This document shows positions 5,734 through 8,640 of a DNA stretch of 8,640 bases, piece by piece. Origin of the DNA: RGIG5952 sp045627605. Lineage in GTDB: Bacteria > Verrucomicrobiota > Kiritimatiellia > RFP12 > JAAYLN01. The notes beneath the pieces are model-generated. The model was given only the letters and a program-made list of their open reading frames with translations. It had not been told where the DNA came from and made no database searches. Location of the stretch: the NCBI GenBank assembly GCA_045627605.1, contig JAZQOA010000078.1, positions 1 through 8,640 on the forward strand, in the 5' to 3' direction. Every line of letters starts with the position of its first letter. Position 1 is the first letter of the stretch. The position numbers were made by a program, and so were the translations under genes.

Positions 5734-8640
5734 TGGACTTCCCCCTGCCGGCCGACTTCGGGCAGACGCATCGAAACAATTTTCGAGACGCCTTTCTCCG
5801 GCATGGTCACGCCGTAGACGATGCCCGAATTGGCGATCGAGTGCTGGTTGTGGGTGATGATGAGGAACTGCGACTGGACGAGAAAGTCCTTCAGCGCCTG
5901 GACGAAGCGGCCGATGTTGGAGTCGTCGAGGGCGGCGTCGAGTTCGTCGAGCAGGCAGAAGGGACTCGGCTTGATGAGGTAGATTGCGAAAAGCAGGCTC
6001 ACGGCGGTCATCGTGCGCTCGCCGCCCGAAAGCAGCGAGATTGACTGCGGTCGCTTGCCGGGCGGTCGCGCGATGATCTCGACGCCGCACTCCAGCGGGT
6101 CCTCCTCGTTGTCGACGACAATCAGCTTTGCTGTGCCGCCGTTGAAGAGCTTGGTGAACATCGTCTCGAAATTGGCGTTGGCCTGCGCGAAGGTCTCCTT
6201 GAACATCTCGGAGCTCTTCTGGTTGATCATGTGGATGAGGTCGACGAGTTCCGCGCGGGCTTTCTTGAGGTCTTCCTCCTGCGTGCTTTCAAGGTTGTAG
6301 CGTTCTTCAAGTTCCTTGTACTCGTCGATGGCCACGAGGTTGACGGGGCCGATATCGGCGATGGCGACGTTGAGCTCGTCGATACGCGCCTTGGCGGCTT
6401 CGCGCGTGGGTTCCCCTCCGGGCCATTCCGGCAGGGGTTCCTCGAGGATTTGCTCGACGGAGAGCGCGTATTCCTGCTGGACGCGCTCAATGCGGTTCTG
6501 GCGGCGCATCGAGACTTCGGTCTTTTCGATGTCGAGCGCCCCGTGGCGCCCGCGAATGGCGTCGAGCCCCTGGCGGGCGGCGGCAAGCCTGTTCTCGGCG
6601 CGCTGGAGGTCGACGTTCTTCTCGGCGCGCTGGAGCTTGAGGCTTTCAAGGCGCGCCCGGGATTCCTCGGCGGCGCGTTGCATCGGCACGAGCTGTTCGC
6701 GCGTGGCGTTGATCTGCGCCGTGAGGGTGCCGATGTTCTCGTCGTAGGACTTCATGCCCTTTGAGCGGCCTTCGAGCGATCGCTTGATTTCCTCGATGCG
6801 GTTTTCGTAGATCGTGATCTGCCCGCGCGTCTGGTTGAGCTCCTGCGTGCGGTTGCCTTCGCGGAGCTTGGCGTCGATGAGTTCGCGCCCGTGCTCGTTG
6901 AAGTCGCCTTCGCGCTCGGCGAGCGACTGCTGGAATTCCTCGAGGCTGTGCAGGAAGTCGTCGCGGCTGGAGACGATTTCCTCGAGCTCGGCGCGCACCT
7001 CGTCCTTCTCCGCCTCGGCTTCGCGCGTCCGCTCAATCGCCAGGCGCATTTCGGCGGCGACGACTTCGAGGCGCTCCCGCGAACGGTCGGCGTCGCGCGT
7101 GAGGCTGGCGAGTTCGCCTTCTTTCTGGGCGGCTTCGCGACGGGCTTCGTCGAGCGCGGCGCGGGCACCGCCGAGTGCGGAGGCAAGTGCCGCTTCGCGT
7201 TGCGCGGCTTCCTTGACGTCGGCATGAAGTTCGCCGAGGTGGTGCTCTTCCGACTCGACGAGTTTTACGCCGTCGTCGATTTCCATCCGGCGCGAAAGCG
7301 GGCTGGCCCCCGTCTCCGACTGCCACAGCTCGAAGAACCCGTCGCCGCGGAAGACGGCGCCGGAAAGCGTCACAACCGTGACTCCCTCCGGAATCTGCGC
7401 GGGGACGGACGTGGCGTCGTCCGCGACATAGACGTTGTCCAACAGGGCTTTGCCGCGCTCCCTGAAGGCCTCGTCGACCTCGATGGCGTCCGCGAGCAAC
7501 GTGAGCCCGGCCGGGGCGGCCCAGTTGGCCGGATGCCGCGCGGGCCCCGAAAGCGAGACGAGCCTTGTTGGCGCGGCCTTGTCGGCGAGGCGTTCGAAAA
7601 TCCCCGCGGCATCCGCAGGCGAAGCGATGACAACGGCGTCAATCCAGGCGCGCAGGACGGCTTCAAGGGCGAGACGGTATTTTGCGTGGGCGCTGAACTT
7701 GTCCGCGAGGGGGCCGACGACCATTCCCGGCTCAAGTGAAAGCGGATTGGCCGGGTCGAGCAGCATCTTCGAGCCGGCCTGGAACGACTCGGCGTTTTCC
7801 TCCTGTTCGCGGAGGAGGTCGAGCTTGGCCTTGTGCGCGGCGAGCTGCGAGGTCTGGCGGGCGAGTTCGTCCTGCCCGCTCCTGATTAGCTCGCGGACGG
7901 ACTCCAGCTCGGCCTCGGCGGCGTCGCAGGCGTCCTGGGCGTCCGCCTCCTTCGCGGTGAGCGTTTCGAGAATGCCCTCGGCGCTGGTCTTGCCTTCGAC
8001 GAGGATGTCGAGGTCGGCCTTGAGCTTGTCGTGTTCGCCCGTGAGGCGCTCGCGCTGGACGTCCGCCGCGTGTTGCTTGGCGTCCATCGTCGAGAGGCGG
8101 TTCTGCAGGAAGACCGTGCGGCGTTCGCGTTCGAGGCTTTCGTCGCGCTTCGCCTGGAGGTCGCGCCGCAGCTGTTCGATGGCGAGGCGTTCGTCCTCGG
8201 TGCGCCGCTGGATGATTTCGCGCTCCTCCTTTGCGGCGACGACTTCGAGGGAGAGGCGCTTCGAGGCTGTTTCGAGCTGCGCGATCTGCTCGCTGAGCTG
8301 GGTGAGCTGCGTGCGCATTTCGGAGGCCTCGCGGCTGTCGCGGTCCGCCCATGCGCGGTAGTCGGCGATGCGCTGTTCGCCGATCGCGATGATTTCCTTC
8401 GAGTGTTCGAGGCGGCTTTGGTCCTGGGCCGCGGTTTCGGTGGCGGCGTTGATGGCGTCCTCGTGCTCGGCCATGTCGGCGCGGATCTGCGCGGTGCCCG
8501 CCTCGGCGTCCGCGACGGCTTCGAGGGCGGCGTTTTCACGGCCCACCGTTTCCTCAAGTTCGGCGGCGACATCGGCGAGGTGACGGTCGATGTCCGCGAT
8601 CTCCTGGCGGGCGGTGAAGATGTCGAGGATGCGGAGCTCG
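5730..8640 (-). CDS. smc: Chromosome segregation ATPase SMC, C-terminal part (5' end beyond window)
   Basis: The frame is open from the right edge (first whole codon 8639-8637) to TGA 5732-5730, giving 969 residues. SMC forms ring-shaped dimers that organise and segregate chromosomes. Numbered from the edge, residues 1 to about 285 are heptad-rich coiled coil. The hinge follows (about 300-441; VVGPLADKF..YRLALEAVLRAWIDAVVI, then GAVFRGDGFFELW). A second long coiled coil runs to about 730. Then comes the C-terminal head: DIGPVNLVAIDEYKELEERY, the ABC signature LSGGERTMTA (from 870), Walker B FCLLDELDAALDD (D898, E899), and the H-loop ITHN (H930). The closing VTMPEKGVSKIVSMRL is typical of bacterial SMC rather than RecN, SbcC or MukB. 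The N-terminal head with Walker A, probably 150-200 residues, lies outside the window. An internal GTG at 8546 is not a plausible start. The gene precedes and overlaps the thioesterase gene by four bases. Confidence 0.95.
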   Translation of the reverse strand, partial: ELRILDIFTARQEIADIDRHLADVAAELEETVGRENAALEAVADAEAGTAQIRADMAEHEDAINAATETAAQDQSRLEHSKEIIAIGEQRIADYRAWADRDSREASEMRTQLTQLSEQIAQLETASKRLSLEVVAAKEEREIIQRRTEDERLAIEQLRRDLQAKRDESLERERRTVFLQNRLSTMDAKQHAADVQRERLTGEHDKLKADLDILVEGKTSAEGILETLTAKEADAQDACDAAEAELESVRELIRSGQDELARQTSQLAAHKAKLDLLREQEENAESFQAGSKMLLDPANPLSLEPGMVVGPLADKFSAHAKYRLALEAVLRAWIDAVVIASPADAAGIFERLADKAAPTRLVSLSGPARHPANWAAPAGLTLLADAIEVDEAFRERGKALLDNVYVADDATSVPAQIPEGVTVVTLSGAVFRGDGFFELWQSETGASPLSRRMEIDDGVKLVESEEHHLGELHADVKEAAQREAALASALGGARAALDEARREAAQKEGELASLTRDADRSRERLEVVAAEMRLAIERTREAEAEKDEVRAELEEIVSSRDDFLHSLEEFQQSLAEREGDFNEHGRELIDAKLREGNRTQELNQTRGQITIYENRIEEIKRSLEGRSKGMKSYDENIGTLTAQINATREQLVPMQRAAEESRARLESLKLQRAEKNVDLQRAENRLAAARQGLDAIRGRHGALDIEKTEVSMRRQNRIERVQQEYALSVEQILEEPLPEWPGGEPTREAAKARIDELNVAIADIGPVNLVAIDEYKELEERYNLESTQEEDLKKARAELVDLIHMINQKSSEMFKETFAQANANFETMFTKLFNGGTAKLIVVDNEEDPLECGVEIIARPPGKRPQSISLLSGGERTMTAVSLLFAIYLIKPSPFCLLDELDAALDDSNIGRFVQALKDFLVQSQFLIITHNQHSIANSGIVYGVTMPEKGVSKIVSMRLPEVGRQGEVQ
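5739..5746 (-). promoter_or_regulatory. Ribosome binding site of the thioesterase, inside the SMC end
   Basis: On the minus strand, AGGGGGAA (5746 to 5739) lies 5 bases before ATG 5733. It supports the start at 5733 and, with the ATGA overlap, translational coupling to SMC. Confidence 0.55.

Noticed and set aside
5734..6090. N-terminal extension of the thioesterase frame to a 250-residue protein
   Set aside because: The extension is Arg/Pro/His-rich and antisense-style in composition. It lies wholly within the well-supported SMC frame, and the hotdog homology begins right at ATG 5733.
7435..8361. Plus-strand open frame (308 residues) opposite SMC
   Set aside because: It is dominated by Ser, Arg and Ala, which is the complement of Glu/Ala/Arg-rich coiled-coil codons. 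SMC on the other strand is certain.
8544..8546. GTG as the real start of SMC
   Set aside because: The frame stays open to the window edge, the coiled coil continues upstream, and the essential N-terminal ATPase half would be missing.

Overview
The window is a G+C-rich bacterial segment, tightly packed apart from one A+T-rich intergenic region. It has the end of one gene, two complete plus-strand genes, and two minus-strand genes that converge on them. No marker gene fixes the taxonomy. The surface-protein style (parallel beta-helix plus PKD, the linker 'NPNAAPPYDxWANAAP', and a short hydrophobic C-terminal tail ending in Arg) together with a bacterial-type SMC suggests the Verrucomicrobiota/Kiritimatiellota/Lentisphaerota group. 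That placement is an inference with moderate confidence.

Left part (1-107): the last 34 codons of a gene whose C-terminus resembles that of the large beta-helix protein further right (DLFGRGLV... then GTCIIVR-stop, against DFFGGRRV... then GFCIFVR-stop). It is probably a paralogous exported protein. Region 108-270 is A+T-rich (about 40% G+C over 121-240 by hand count). It carries four copies of a 14-bp sequence, evenly spaced and alternating in orientation. The last copy lies inside a good sigma70-like promoter (TTGATT, 17 bp, TATATT), as expected of an operator array. A clear ribosome binding site follows.

Centre (271-5303): the promoter drives a 475-residue AAA+-type ATPase with a winged-helix segment and a C-terminal PD-(D/E)XK-like domain (DUF234-type solitary ATPase). 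Seventeen bases after its stop begins a 1195-residue exported protein whose Shine-Dalgarno sequence overlaps the ATPase stop codon. The two are probably co-transcribed. The secreted protein has a signal peptide and three tandem modules of about 420 codons, each a cysteine-rich right-handed beta-helix. The first two modules each end in a PKD domain; the third ends in the short C-terminal tail.

Right part (minus strand, 8640 to 5338): the 3' two-thirds or so of a chromosome-segregation SMC gene (coiled coil, hinge, coiled coil, C-terminal ABC ATPase half), entering from beyond the right edge. Its stop overlaps the start of a YbgC/4HBT-type acyl-CoA thioesterase (ATGA), so those two form a translationally coupled pair. 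The thioesterase and the beta-helix gene converge with only 34 bp between them.

The part most worth a second look is the repeat-controlled ATPase, its tight coupling to a repetitive cysteine-rich surface protein, and the shared tail on two neighbouring exported proteins. The SMC/thioesterase half looks like ordinary housekeeping sequence.
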